A DNA stretch of 64,000 nt from Acetohalobium arabaticum DSM 5501 (GCF_000144695.1 NC_014378.1:842781-906780), one strand, 5' to 3'. Counted from the stretch's first letter, positions 1-8,299 are shown. Notes: generated by a model not told the origin, from the sequence alone. A program made the numbers and translations.

Positions 1-1
1 A

Positions 2-1198
2 AATATTAATGTGCAGTTGAAGAAACAATTTAAAAATGCAGATACAAAGATAACAGTTTATTATAATAAACATGAAACTGATAATTATAATAAGTATTAT
101 AAAAATAGCACTAATCCTATGGATTTTAATAGATATTATTATGATGATGGTAATGCGTATTATTATGATGAGGGAGAAAAAATTCAAGTTAGTGGTATTT
201 CACTAGATGAAAAAGTAAGTGATTCTGATCATGAAAGAGGAAAATTAGGATTGAATTTTAGTAGAACTCATTATTATCAAGCTCATACATTAACATATGG
301 AGGCGAATTTTATCAAAAAGAATTTGAAACTGTTCAGACTGGTCCTAGTATAACAGGCAAATATACTACTGAACATGATCAGAAAAACAAAGCATTTTTT
401 GTTCAGGATGAGTGGCAAGTAAAAGATAAATTAAAAATTAATTTTGGGGGACGTTATGATGATAATGAAAAGTTTGGATCTGAATTTAGTCCTCGTTTAG
501 GAGCGGTTTATACAATTAATTCTAATCTTAATTTTCATGCTTCAGCTGGAGAAGCTTATAAAGTTCCAACTTTTGATGATTTATATTGGCCAAGTACTCC
601 TATGGGGGAAGGTAATCCAAATTTAGAGCCAGAAACTGCTAAAGCTTATGAGATGGGATTAAGATATTTAAATAAAGGATTAAAAGGTGAATTTAATTTA
701 TTTAAGAAAGATATTGATAATTATATTCAGTGGGCTCCAGAAGATCCTACTGCTCAATATAGTGTATGGAAACCATCTAATTTTACTTCAGTTGAAATTA
801 CAGGTGGAGAATTAATTTTGAATAAAAAATTGACTTCTAATTATTCTGTTAAGTTTAATTATACTTATCTAGATTCCAATAATGAAAAGTATGATAAACG
901 ATTAAGTTATAAACCATATCATATGGCTAATATTGGATTGAACTATAATAATCAAGATATTAGTTTTGGATTAAATGGTAAATATGTGGGAGATAGGATA
1001 TCAGCTGATGCTACCTATGCTTCTGTAGTGAAAGTACCTGGTTATTTTGTAACAAATCTAAAATTAAGTAAAAAACTTAAAGATAATGCTAAAATTTCAT
1101 TAGAAATTAATAATTTATTTGATCGTGAATATGAGTCAAAGAAAGACTTTTTAATGCCTGGTCGTAACGTAATGTTAAACTTAAGTAGAGAATTTTAA
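2..1198 (+). CDS. TonB-dependent outer-membrane receptor, 3' part
   Basis: The frame is open from base 2, so the gene begins before the window; GTG at 11 is only an internal codon. About 398 residues of a 22-strand-type barrel are seen: alternating aromatic/polar strands, the receptor signature PRLGAVY...NLNFHASAGEAYKVPTF near residues 165-190, NPNLEPETAKAYEMGLRY around 205, and a C-terminal strand ending in Phe (NLSREF), as outer-membrane barrels do. The plug and TonB box lie outside the window. A Tyr/Asp-rich stretch near residues 25-55 is probably an extracellular loop. Third positions are almost all A/T, unlike the tonB gene that follows. The neighbours tonB-exbBD and cbiX suggest corrinoid or cobalt-chelate uptake (inference); the substrate cannot be read from sequence. 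Confidence 0.9.
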   Translation, partial: NINVQLKKQFKNADTKITVYYNKHETDNYNKYYKNSTNPMDFNRYYYDDGNAYYYDEGEKIQVSGISLDEKVSDSDHERGKLGLNFSRTHYYQAHTLTYGGEFYQKEFETVQTGPSITGKYTTEHDQKNKAFFVQDEWQVKDKLKINFGGRYDDNEKFGSEFSPRLGAVYTINSNLNFHASAGEAYKVPTFDDLYWPSTPMGEGNPNLEPETAKAYEMGLRYLNKGLKGEFNLFKKDIDNYIQWAPEDPTAQYSVWKPSNFTSVEITGGELILNKKLTSNYSVKFNYTYLDSNNEKYDKRLSYKPYHMANIGLNYNNQDISFGLNGKYVGDRISADATYASVVKVPGYFVTNLKLSKKLKDNAKISLEINNLFDREYESKKDFLMPGRNVMLNLSREF

Positions 1199-1232
1199 CC
1201 TTGATTAAACCAAGAAGATGGAGGGATGCATA

Positions 1233-2180
1233 ATGAGATTGCTGAAAAAGAGTATAACTCCGCTCAAGGTAGCCTTCATTATAGCAGTGGGGCTTCATCT
1301 GGCGCTCTTTAACTTTGGGTCATCTATAGTTAAACTGGATAATCTGGCCCATTCTCAAGGGAACTTCAGCCAGAAAGTGAGATTCAAGATGGCTGCTGCT
1401 AGCGCGGAGGCTAACCCTTCATCTTCTGCTGATAAAGAGGAAGAGAAAGAAGTCGAGGAGCAGAAAGAGACTCAAGAGGAAAAGCAGGAAGAACAAAAAG
1501 AGTCTGAGGATAAGGTTGAAGAGCAAAAAGAGGTTGAAGAAGAACCAGAGCCTAAAGAAGAAGAGGTTAAAGAAGTAAAAAAAGAGGAACTAAAAGAGCA
1601 GCAGGAGCCTGAACAGGAAGAAGAGACTGAAGAGCAAGAAGAAGAGATGGATAGAGAAACGGAGAAAAAGGAACCGAAGGAAGAAAAAAAGAAGGAACCT
1701 GAACCCAAAGAGCAGAAAGAGGATAAAGAAGAGGAAAAATCGGAATCTAAAGAAGAAAAGAAAGAAGCTCCGCAAGAGAAGAATAAAGAAGAACCTGAAG
1801 AGAAGAAACGAGATGAAGCATCAGAGCCAAATAATGCTACTGAAGCATCCGGTCAGTCCAGCCAGGAAACAAAACAGGTAGACTTAACTGAGGGCAGTAA
1901 ACCAGGAGTTGAAGAGCCGTCGCTGATTGATTATAAACAGCCGGAATATCCCGAACGAATGAAGAAACGAGAGATTGAAGGCAAGGTTGTGTTGAAAGTG
2001 CTGATCGATTATGAAGGTCAGGTAGATGAGATTACGGTTAGAAAGTCATCTGGGTATAAGCAGCTTGATCTGGCAGCTAAGAAAGCAGCCAAAGAGTGGC
2101 GGTTTAATCCTGCCCGCAAAGAGCATCAAAAGATCGGGAGCTGGATTTTAGTACCGATTAGATTTAGATTAGAAGCATAG
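1233..2180 (+). CDS. tonB: TonB energy transducer with long Glu/Lys linker
   Basis: Spans the periplasm and passes proton-motive force from ExbBD to outer-membrane receptors. ATG 1233 is chosen because GGAGGG at 1220-1225 lies 7 bases upstream; the in-frame ATG at 1218 overlaps that site. A single N-terminal membrane segment (about residues 9-27, VAFIIAVGLHLALF) is followed by an unusually long linker of roughly 150 residues made mostly of Glu, Lys and Gln with some Pro, instead of the usual Pro-Lys rod. The C-terminal domain (YPERMKKREIEGKVVLKVLI ... EWRFNP) is a standard TonB fold of about 80 residues. It lies directly between the receptor and exbB. Confidence 0.93.
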   Translation: MRLLKKSITPLKVAFIIAVGLHLALFNFGSSIVKLDNLAHSQGNFSQKVRFKMAAASAEANPSSSADKEEEKEVEEQKETQEEKQEEQKESEDKVEEQKEVEEEPEPKEEEVKEVKKEELKEQQEPEQEEETEEQEEEMDRETEKKEPKEEKKKEPEPKEQKEDKEEEKSESKEEKKEAPQEKNKEEPEEKKRDEASEPNNATEASGQSSQETKQVDLTEGSKPGVEEPSLIDYKQPEYPERMKKREIEGKVVLKVLIDYEGQVDEITVRKSSGYKQLDLAAKKAAKEWRFNPARKEHQKIGSWILVPIRFRLEA

Positions 2181-2193
2181 AGAGGTGGCATAA

Positions 2194-2811
2194 ATGCAGT
2201 ATCTATTAGCTAAAGGCGGAGTAATTATTTATCCGTTATTATTATGTTCAATAATAGTAGTAACCCTAGCTTTAGAGCGGTTATATCAATTTTCCAGAAT
2301 ATCTAAGGAATTATCCAATAACTTAATGAATCAGATTAAAGATAAGATCAGTTCTAATAAAGTTGATAAAGCAGTTGAGCTCTGCGAAGAGGTTAAGGGC
2401 CCTATTGGCAAGGTCTTAAAGCAGGGGATTCTCCATTTAGATAAAGAACCTGAAGAGATAGAGGAGCAGATGGCTGAAGTTGAGTTAGAGGAATTTCCCA
2501 AGCTAGAGAAGCATCTGGGCCTTCTAAACTTTATCGGCAAGATCAGTCCTTCATTGGGACTGTTAGGGACTGTAACGGGAATGATCAAGACATTCCATGT
2601 TCTATCTATGAGCGGCAAGCCGGAGCAGTTAGCTCAGGGGATTTCTGAAGCTTTGACTACCACAGCAACGGGGCTAGTTATTTCGATTCCGGCTTTAGGT
2701 GCTTACTATTACTTTACAAATAAATTACAGCAGATTGCTTTACATACCGAAAAGCGGGAGAAGGAATTGATTAATTATATTAAAGAGGTAGGGGCTAACG
2801 ATGAAGTATAA
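2194..2811 (+). CDS. exbB: ExbB/MotA/TolQ-family proton channel subunit
   Basis: Inner-membrane subunit of the TonB energising complex. The 205 residues carry three membrane segments: near 5-25, then two that follow the cytoplasmic loop at about 110-133 (SLGLLGTVTGMIKTF) and 150-173 (TTTATGLVISIPALGAYYYF). The GLLGTVTGMI and TTATGLVISIPA motifs are those of the MotA/TolQ/ExbB family. The start ATG has AGAGGTGG upstream. It follows tonB by 13 bases and overlaps exbD by 11 bases, so the three are co-translated. Confidence 0.94.
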   Translation: MQYLLAKGGVIIYPLLLCSIIVVTLALERLYQFSRISKELSNNLMNQIKDKISSNKVDKAVELCEEVKGPIGKVLKQGILHLDKEPEEIEEQMAEVELEEFPKLEKHLGLLNFIGKISPSLGLLGTVTGMIKTFHVLSMSGKPEQLAQGISEALTTTATGLVISIPALGAYYYFTNKLQQIALHTEKREKELINYIKEVGANDEV

Positions 2812-3202
2812 GTTTAAGCGGGATGATCTAGAGATTAATTTAGCTCCTATGATTGATGTAGTCTTTCTCTTGCTTATCTTCTTTATAGTAGCCTCTACAT
2901 TGAATTTAAGAGAGGTCAAGTCTAATATTCAATTGCCTGATACAGAAGTAGTTGAAGAGAAGAAGGAGACTGAAATTAATATTTCGGTTACTGAAGAAGG
3001 AGAAGTATATTTAGGAAAAGAAAGAGTCAAACTAACTGAATTAGAGGAGAGACTGCGTAATAAGACAGAGGATGAGTCAATTAAAACCTTAACAGTCTTT
3101 GCTGATAAAGAGGTAGCTTTTCAGAAGGTAATTCAGGTAATGGATATTGCTAAAAAGATAGAAGTAAATAATTTAAACTTTGCTTTGCATAAATCAAAGT
3201 AA
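2801..3202 (+). CDS. exbD: ExbD/TolR-family biopolymer transport protein
   Basis: Partner of ExbB in the proton channel. A short cytoplasmic N-terminus leads into one membrane helix (about residues 15-34, APMIDVVFLLLIFF) with the conserved channel aspartate at residue 19, followed by a periplasmic domain. At 133 residues it is of normal family length. The start overlaps the end of exbB. Confidence 0.94.
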   Translation: MKYKFKRDDLEINLAPMIDVVFLLLIFFIVASTLNLREVKSNIQLPDTEVVEEKKETEINISVTEEGEVYLGKERVKLTELEERLRNKTEDESIKTLTVFADKEVAFQKVIQVMDIAKKIEVNNLNFALHKSK

Positions 3203-3225
3203 CTTAAAATAAGGAGATGATGAAA

Positions 3226-3588
3226 ATGAAAACAGGAGTTGTTGTTTTAGGCCACGGAAGTAGAGCGGAAGATGCACGGAGCGTATTCAATGAGATAGTA
3301 GAGATGATTGAAGATAAGGTGGATTATGAAGTAGTTAAAGGAGCTTCAATGGAATTAGCGGAACCTAGTCTTGAACAGGTAGTAGATCAGATAGCAGATG
3401 AAGTGGACAAGATATCAATTGTACCTCTATTCTTATTTCCGGGAGTACATATCCAGGAGGATATTCCGGAATTAATCGATGGTTTAAGAGAAGACTATCC
3501 AGAAGTTGAATTTGAGTTTGGTGAAAATATCGGAGCTGATGAAAAGGTAGCTGATATTATGGTTGAACGGATTGAAGAGATAGTCTAG
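3226..3588 (+). CDS. cbiX: Short-form sirohydrochlorin cobaltochelatase CbiX
   Basis: Inserts Co2+ into sirohydrochlorin, the first committed step of anaerobic corrin synthesis. The 120-residue protein is a single chelatase domain, the small homodimer-type CbiX. It has the N-terminal LGHGSR motif with His10 and the second metal-binding His75 in FPGVHIQED. ATG 3226 is preferred over 3217 and 3220 because AAGGAG at 3211-3216 lies 9 bases ahead. It comes just after exbD and just before a cobalamin riboswitch, and supplies the chelatase for the cbi operon at the far end of the window. A CbiX-like ferrochelatase role cannot be excluded. Confidence 0.88.
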   Translation: MKTGVVVLGHGSRAEDARSVFNEIVEMIEDKVDYEVVKGASMELAEPSLEQVVDQIADEVDKISIVPLFLFPGVHIQEDIPELIDGLREDYPEVEFEFGENIGADEKVADIMVERIEEIV

Positions 3589-3678
3589 TCAAAGTAAGTT
3601 AAGCCCAGGAAGGAATTGAGAATTAATTAAAAATAATTTCAAATTTAAGAAGGAATCTGATCATTTGTCCATAAATAT

Positions 3679-3684
3679 TATAAT
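3679..3684 (+). promoter_or_regulatory. Probable -10 box of the riboswitch 1 transcript
   Basis: TATAAT lies about 30 bases before the aptamer. No good -35 box is seen at the usual distance, so this is tentative. Confidence 0.35.
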
Positions 3685-3715
3685 AGGCAAATGATGTTAT
3701 AAAACTTAATATTGC

Positions 3716-3893
3716 GCAGTAATTAGGTGCTTCTAGCTATTGGTTAGAAGATAATAGGGAATCAGGTGCAAATCCTGAACGGGTCCGCCACTGTAACTGG
3801 CAGATTAAGCTTGGTATACCACTTGGATACTTAAGTATCCAGGGAAGGTAAAGCTTGACGATAAGCCAGAAGTCAGGAGACCTACCTAATTGC
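3716..3893 (+). promoter_or_regulatory. Cobalamin riboswitch 1 (AdoCbl aptamer)
   Basis: The core blocks of the B12 aptamer are all present: GGGAATCAGGTGCAAATCC at 3757, the GGGTCCGCCACTGTAACTGG segment at 3781, and a B12 box (AGCCAGAAGTCAGGAGACC) at about 3864-3882. Outer helix P1 pairs the AATTAGGTG side near 3721 with CCTACCTAATTGC at 3881-3893. It controls the first cobalt ECF operon; B12 binding is expected to favour the terminator at 3953. Confidence 0.93.
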
Positions 3894-3952
3894 TTAGCCT
3901 ACTTTTATCTTCGATGACAAGAAGAGTAGGTAATTAGTGTAGGGCTAATTAT

Positions 3953-3990
3953 CCTCAATCTTGTTGATCAAGATTGGGGATTTTTTATTT
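3953..3990 (+). terminator. Riboswitch 1 intrinsic terminator
   Basis: The hairpin CCTCAATCTT / AAGATTGGGG is followed by TTTTTTATTTT. It lies 60 bases past the aptamer and 130 bases before the first gene, which is the layout of a transcription-terminating expression platform. Confidence 0.88.
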
Positions 3991-4082
3991 TAAGGAGGTG
4001 GTTAGTAAGATAAGGATGAATTTGAATTAGAATCAAACTATAATTTAAAGAAAAACTAAAAAATTAAAAGGAGGAAAATAAA

Positions 4083-4865
4083 ATGAGACGAATTAGTTCA
4101 ATTTTATTATTAAGTTTAATTTTAGTATTAGGAGTTACAGTAGCTGCTTCAGCTCACTTTCAAATGATCTTACCTTCAGATGATGTAGTTATGCAGGGGG
4201 AGGAGCGAGAGATAGATTTAGACCTTGTCTTTACTCATCCAATGGCTGGACATACTATGGATATGGAGAAGCCAGCCAAGTTTGGTGTTTTACATAAAGG
4301 TACTAAGAAGAGTCTGGTAGATACTTTAGAACCGTCCAAGATTAAGGGGCGCGATGCCTTTGAAACTTCTTATCGGCTTAGAGGGTTTGGAGACTTTGTC
4401 TTCTATGTGGAACCAGAACCTTACTGGGAATCTGCGGATGGAGTTTATATTACTCAATGTACAAAAATGGTTGTTAACTCCATGGGAGTAGCCAGTGACT
4501 GGGGTAAAGAAGTTGGTATGAAAGCAGAAATTGTTCCGTTAACTCGTCCTTACGGTCTTTGGACGAACAATGTCTTTACAGGAGTTGTCAAAAAGAACGG
4601 CAAGCCGGTTCCTTATGCTGAGATAGAAGTAGAGTACTTTAATGAGGGTAAATTTTCTAAGTTAGCAGGAAATGAAGTAACTGAACTACCGAATGAAACT
4701 TTTACTACCCAAGTAATTAAGGCTGATAAAAATGGAGTCTTTACCTATGCTATGCCTAAATCAGGCTGGTGGGGCTTTGCGGCTTTAATGGAAGGTGAGC
4801 CAGTTAACGGTAAAAGCCATGAGATAGGAGCAGTTATGTGGGTTAAAACGCATGATATGAAGTAG
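4083..4865 (+). CDS. DUF4198 periplasmic component of Co2+/Ni2+ ECF transport (NikK/CbiK-type, COG5266), copy 1
   Basis: 260 residues with a Sec signal peptide (residues 1-25, cut near SASAHF), so the mature protein begins with the [10 protein letters not shown] motif typical of DUF4198. The mature N-terminal His may bind metal (inference from family). The domain is a beta-rich fold with a late [10 protein letters not shown] motif and [20 protein letters not shown] near the end. COG5266 proteins are encoded with CbiM/NikM importers; their biochemical role is not established. It is the first gene after riboswitch 1. It is close to the copy at 17080 throughout. Confidence 0.85.
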   Translation: MRRISSILLLSLILVLGVTVAASAHFQMILPSDDVVMQGEEREIDLDLVFTHPMAGHTMDMEKPAKFGVLHKGTKKSLVDTLEPSKIKGRDAFETSYRLRGFGDFVFYVEPEPYWESADGVYITQCTKMVVNSMGVASDWGKEVGMKAEIVPLTRPYGLWTNNVFTGVVKKNGKPVPYAEIEVEYFNEGKFSKLAGNEVTELPNETFTTQVIKADKNGVFTYAMPKSGWWGFAALMEGEPVNGKSHEIGAVMWVKTHDMK

Positions 4866-4882
4866 TTATCTGTTAAAGTAGA

Positions 4883-4918
4883 AGGCCTCCCTTGAAGTTA
4901 AGTAATCAAGGGAGCCTC
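4883..4918. terminator. Hairpin between DUF4198 gene 1 and cbiM1
   Basis: A 12-base stem (AGGCCTCCCTTGA with TCAAGGGAGCCT, one mismatch) without a U-run after it on either strand. It probably damps read-through or protects the upstream mRNA end rather than fully terminating. Confidence 0.5.
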
Positions 4919-4965
4919 CTATTAATTAATAGATTTAGAAGTTATCTTGAAAGGAAGGTGATAGG

Positions 4966-5604
4966 ATGCATATTTCTGAAGGTGTTCTTTCAGCGCCGGT
5001 ATTATTAACAGGAGCTGCTACAACGGTTGCTGGAGTTGCTGTTGGTTTAAAAACGATGGATAATGAAGATATTCCGAAAACAGCTATAGTTTCTTCGGCT
5101 TTATTTGTAGCTTCATTGATTCATATTCCTTTAGGACCGACCAGTGTTCATCTTATTCTTAACGGAGTTGCTGGTATATTATTAGGGTGGCAGGTTTTTC
5201 CTGCATTTCTTATAGCTTTATTTTTACAGGCAGTATTATTTCAATTTGGAGGGCTTACTTCTTTGGGCATGAATACAATTAATGTAGCACTTCCTGCTAT
5301 TGTCGGTTATTATTTATTTAAATCCTTGTTAAAGTTTAATCGTAATGATAAGCAGTTGTTTTTAGGTGTGATATCTTTTGTTTGTGGAATAGTTCCTGTC
5401 TTTTTGACTACCATTATGCTAGCTATTTCGCTTGTGTTTACGAATGAATCTTTTTTAGAAGTAGCCCAGCTTACTATAGTCAGTCATCTACCTGTAATGG
5501 CTATTGAAGGAATTATTAGTGCTTTTGCTATAATTTTTATTAAGAGAGTTAAACCAGAAATGTTAAAAGGAGTGATCGGTAAAAATGAAGAGTTTAAAAT
5601 TTAA
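4966..5604 (+). CDS. cbiM: CbiM, substrate-binding subunit of cobalt ECF transporter, copy 1
   Basis: Integral S-component that binds Co2+ (or Ni2+) through its extreme N-terminus. The protein begins MHISEGVLSAPV, keeping Met1-His2, the residues that co-ordinate metal in this family, so the start is certain. About seven membrane segments are seen in 212 residues, with the conserved SALFVASLIHIPLGPTSVHL block around residues 45-65. It overlaps the next gene by 20 bases. Cobalt rather than nickel is inferred from the cobalamin riboswitch. Confidence 0.94.
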   Translation: MHISEGVLSAPVLLTGAATTVAGVAVGLKTMDNEDIPKTAIVSSALFVASLIHIPLGPTSVHLILNGVAGILLGWQVFPAFLIALFLQAVLFQFGGLTSLGMNTINVALPAIVGYYLFKSLLKFNRNDKQLFLGVISFVCGIVPVFLTTIMLAISLVFTNESFLEVAQLTIVSHLPVMAIEGIISAFAIIFIKRVKPEMLKGVIGKNEEFKI

Positions 5605-6241
5605 GAAAAAATTATCTGCTTACATTCCATTTACTATCTGTATTGCTTTGGTAATAGCTTTAATATTAACTTTACCGGCCTATGCCCATAGAGTTATTTC
5701 TTATTCTTATGTTGAAGGAGATAGTGTTGTTGTTGAAGGAGCTTTTGATGATGGTAGTCCTACTAAAAAAGCCAAAGTAAAAGTTTATAATTCTTCTGGT
5801 AAGGTGATTAATAAAGGAAAAACTAATGCTCAGGGAATATATAAGTTTGAAGTATCAAAGAAGGATGATTTAAAGATTGTGCTAGAAGCAGGTATGGGTC
5901 ATAAAGCAGAATCTAATATTAAACAGGAGGATCTGCCTGAAGTAGCTAATTCAAGTACTCAACAACAGACTAAGGATAATTCTAAACAGAGTTCTATTCA
6001 AGAATCTACTACAACTACTGGAATTAGTGAAGATAAATTGCGTTCTCTTATCAGAGAAGAATTGTCAAAAGAGTTATCTGAGAAATTACCCCAGGAGATA
6101 GCACCGATAAAGAGAAGTTTAATTCAGCTTAAGAATAAAAAAGGACCTGGCGTTACTGAAATTTTAGGGGGGATAGGTTATATCTTTGGCTTAATGGGAA
6201 TTGCATTCTATTTTAAAGCCAAAAGGAGTGAAGTAGCTTGA
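5585..6241 (+). CDS. CbiL/NikL-like accessory membrane protein of the cobalt ECF transporter, copy 1
   Basis: 218 residues: an N-terminal signal or anchor (about 12-34, ending in LPAYAHR), a small beta-sandwich domain (about 35-110) that resembles carboxypeptidase-regulatory-like folds, a Gln/Ser/Thr linker, a short coiled region, and one C-terminal membrane helix (about 188-207). The mature end HRVISYSYVEG begins with His, like the CbiN/NikL group. It replaces CbiN in KMLQO-type operons. ATG 5585 has AAGGAG upstream and overlaps cbiM; its stop overlaps the TTG start of cbiQ. Confidence 0.8.
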   Translation: MKSLKFKKKLSAYIPFTICIALVIALILTLPAYAHRVISYSYVEGDSVVVEGAFDDGSPTKKAKVKVYNSSGKVINKGKTNAQGIYKFEVSKKDDLKIVLEAGMGHKAESNIKQEDLPEVANSSTQQQTKDNSKQSSIQESTTTTGISEDKLRSLIREELSKELSEKLPQEIAPIKRSLIQLKNKKGPGVTEILGGIGYIFGLMGIAFYFKAKRSEVA

Positions 6242-7002
6242 TTGATGAAAAATTTACTGAGGGATCTACCTGGGTTCACCAGTTAGATCCCCGAATAAAG
6301 ATTGTAATAACTATGATGTTGGCAGTAGTAACAGCAGTGGGAAAGAATGTAGATATGTTACTGGTAGCCTTTGGTTTTTCTGGTTTGCTGTTAATAACTG
6401 CTAGACTTGATATAAAAAAGGTAGGAAAACGGTTATTAATAGTTAATAGTTTTATTTTTTTAATGTGGTTGATTTTACCGTTTACGTATCCAGGAGAAGG
6501 TTTATTCCAAGTTGGACCTTTAATAGCTTCTCGTGAAGGTGTTATATATACAGCAAAGATTACTTTAAGATCTAATACCATTATGTTGATCATGATTTCT
6601 TTACTTTCTACTTCCGCTATGTCATCAATTATTCATGCTATGAAGTATCTATATATACCAGAAAAGCTTATCTATTTATTGTTCTTTATTTATCGATATA
6701 TACATGTGATTAAAACTGAATTTGGTAATCTTTATAGTGCTATGTTATTGAGAGGTTTTAAACCAAATACAACTATTCATTGTTATAAATCTTATGCTTA
6801 TTTAGTAGGTAGGTTGCTTATAAAAAGCTATGAACGTTCTCAAAGAGTTTATGAAGCAATGACGTGTCGTGGTTTTAAGGGTAAATTTTATATACTGGAT
6901 AATTTCAATCTTTCTTCACTTGATTATTTAGTTTTTGTTGGTTCTTTATTTTTGGTTAGTTGTTTAGTTATGTTAGAGTCTGGATATTTGATGTTGAAAT
7001 AA
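6238..7002 (+). CDS. cbiQ: CbiQ, T-component of cobalt ECF transporter, copy 1
   Basis: 254-residue membrane protein that couples the ATPase to CbiM. It begins with TTG at 6238, overlapping the previous stop codon (TTGA), with AAGGAGTGA just upstream. Several hydrophobic helices fill residues 20-150. Two coupling motifs of the X-R-G type are visible: MLLRGFKPN near 160 and AMTCRGFKGK near 200. Confidence 0.92.
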   Translation: MIDEKFTEGSTWVHQLDPRIKIVITMMLAVVTAVGKNVDMLLVAFGFSGLLLITARLDIKKVGKRLLIVNSFIFLMWLILPFTYPGEGLFQVGPLIASREGVIYTAKITLRSNTIMLIMISLLSTSAMSSIIHAMKYLYIPEKLIYLLFFIYRYIHVIKTEFGNLYSAMLLRGFKPNTTIHCYKSYAYLVGRLLIKSYERSQRVYEAMTCRGFKGKFYILDNFNLSSLDYLVFVGSLFLVSCLVMLESGYLMLK

Positions 7003-7189
7003 TGATCTGTAGTTGTTTTAAATCTAAAACTTCCGCCTTCACTGAGTACATATCCAGTATTTTTTAGTTCGGGATATCTTGACAGAAGCTATAGAACCGT
7101 CTTCTTTTTCAGTGATTTTAGCTGATGAAGCAGGAAATTCATTAGCTTTAACAGAAGACTTTACTATGGAGGAAGGAGTTTATAATTTT
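7003..7189. other. Non-coding or vestigial stretch between cbiQ1 and cbiO1
   Basis: No intact gene. The plus frame is open back to about 7040 and joins cbiO, but its amino acids match nothing I know. On the minus strand two neighbouring frames read as plausible protein (about 7190-7070 and then 7072-7000, the second containing YVLSEGGSFRFKT), which suggests a frameshifted gene fragment. Both readings are weak. Confidence 0.3.
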
Positions 7190-7816
7190 ATGATTAAAAT
7201 CAGGAATCTTTCATTTCAATATCCAGATGGCACACAAATTTTAGATAACTTTAATCTTACTGTCCAAGAAAATGATAGGATAGCTTTAATTGGTCCTAAT
7301 GGTACTGGAAAGACGACTCTTTTTAAAATTATAATGGGACTATTAATTCCTCAGGAAGGCGAGGTTATTATTTTTGGCAAACAACGTAAAGAAGAAGAAG
7401 ATTTTGTTGAAGTGAGAGAAAAGATAGGATTTTTATTCCAGGACTCTGATGATCAATTATTCTGTTCTACTGTAGAAGAAGATATTGCTTTTGGACCTTT
7501 GAATTTAGGAAAGAGTAAAGAGAAAGCAATGGAGATTGTTAGTGAGACCTTGGAACTAGTGGATATGCAGGGATTTGAAAAGAAAACACCTTATTCTCTA
7601 TCAGGGGGCGAAAAGAGAATGATTGCTTTTGCTACTATACTGGCCATGAAACCAAAGTTATTACTGCTTGATGAGCCCTTTGCTGGTTTAGATAAAGATG
7701 CAACTGAGAAGATGCTTTCCATTTTAACTGAGATTGACTTACCTTATGTAATTATTTCTCATCGAAATTCTTTAGTAAAAGAAGTTACAGATGATTCTTA
7801 TTATCTAAATCGATAA
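7190..7816 (+). CDS. cbiO: CbiO, ATP-binding subunit of cobalt ECF transporter, copy 1
   Basis: ABC ATPase of the importer. Walker A is GPNGTGKTT, the signature is LSGGEKR, Walker B is LLLLDEP and the switch His is in ISHR. ATG 7190 is preferred over the upstream TTG at 7079 because the sequence MIKIRNLSFQYPDGT is where CbiO proteins normally begin and GGAAGGAG lies 11 bases ahead. The resulting 208 residues are shorter than the usual 250-280; the C-terminal region after the switch His is reduced. It is separated from cbiQ1 by about 190 bases of apparently vestigial sequence. Confidence 0.88.
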   Translation: MIKIRNLSFQYPDGTQILDNFNLTVQENDRIALIGPNGTGKTTLFKIIMGLLIPQEGEVIIFGKQRKEEEDFVEVREKIGFLFQDSDDQLFCSTVEEDIAFGPLNLGKSKEKAMEIVSETLELVDMQGFEKKTPYSLSGGEKRMIAFATILAMKPKLLLLDEPFAGLDKDATEKMLSILTEIDLPYVIISHRNSLVKEVTDDSYYLNR

Positions 7817-7849
7817 ATCTATGGGTTAGCAGGAAGTTGACTATTTAAC

Positions 7850-7878
7850 TTGACTAACTAACGAGATTAAGGTATAAT
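7850..7878 (+). promoter_or_regulatory. Sigma-A promoter of riboswitch 2
   Basis: TTGACT at 7850-7855 and TATAAT at 7873-7878 with a 17-base spacer, about 30 bases before the aptamer. This is the cleanest promoter seen ahead of any of the four riboswitches. Confidence 0.75.
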
Positions 7879-7902
7879 TGTATACAAGATAATTTAATAT
7901 AA

Positions 7903-8082
7903 TCAGCGTTATAGGTTCGGTAGTTAGACTGCCGATTAAAAGGGAAGTGCGGTGTGACTCCGCCACGGTCCCGCCACTGTAACTAGCTAGTTAGGCTTGT
8001 GTTGCCACTTGAATATGACTGATATTCAGGGAAGGTAGAGTCTAACAGTAAGCTAGAAGTCAGGAGACCTGCCTGGAATGGA
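7903..8082 (+). promoter_or_regulatory. Cobalamin riboswitch 2 (orphan)
   Basis: Classic core: TAGGTTCGGT at 7912, TTAAAAGGGAAG at 7936, CACGGTCCCGCCACTGTAAC at 7964 and a B12 box (AGCTAGAAGTCAGGAGACC) near 8050. Its GTGCGGTGTGACTCCGCC arm is closer to the textbook form than the other three. It is followed by terminators and no gene until 8658, which has its own promoter region. Confidence 0.92.
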
Positions 8083-8129
8083 ATTAATATTACTCACGAG
8101 GATGGGTGTATTGGCTAGTTAGCTAATCC

Positions 8130-8160
8130 AACCTTTCTCTATTGTGAGAAAGGTTTTTTG
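8130..8160 (+). terminator. Riboswitch 2 terminator
   Basis: AACCTTTCTC / GAGAAAGGTT hairpin followed by TTTTTTG, 50 bases beyond the B12 box. Confidence 0.85.
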
Positions 8161-8172
8161 ATTTTGGTATCC

Positions 8173-8206
8173 CGCCTTCTCCATTCTGTGAGAAGGTTTT
8201 TATTTT
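8173..8206 (+). terminator. Second terminator in the orphan riboswitch leader
   Basis: CCTTCTC / GAGAAGG stem followed by TTTTTATTTTT, only 13 bases after the first terminator. The stem sequence echoes the first. Confidence 0.7.
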
Positions 8207-8248
8207 TAATAAACCTCCTTAGTGGTTTGGATTAACCTACATATTGAT

Positions 8249-8299
8249 AGCCTCAGAAAATAGATGTTTAGTTGGTTTCTGAGGCTGTTCCCCCTTTTT
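8249..8299 (+). terminator. Third terminator-like hairpin
   Basis: AGCCTCAGAAA / TTTCTGAGGCT, perfect 11-base stem, followed by GTTCCCCCTTTTTT. Confidence 0.65.

Noticed and set aside
1472-1775. Ser- or Phe-rich minus-strand frames opposite tonB
   Set aside because: They mirror the GAA/AAG-rich linker of tonB; low-complexity, no RBS.
7079-7189. N-terminal extension of CbiO from TTG 7079
   Set aside because: The extra 37 residues match no CbiO start, and ATG 7190 gives the normal first strand.
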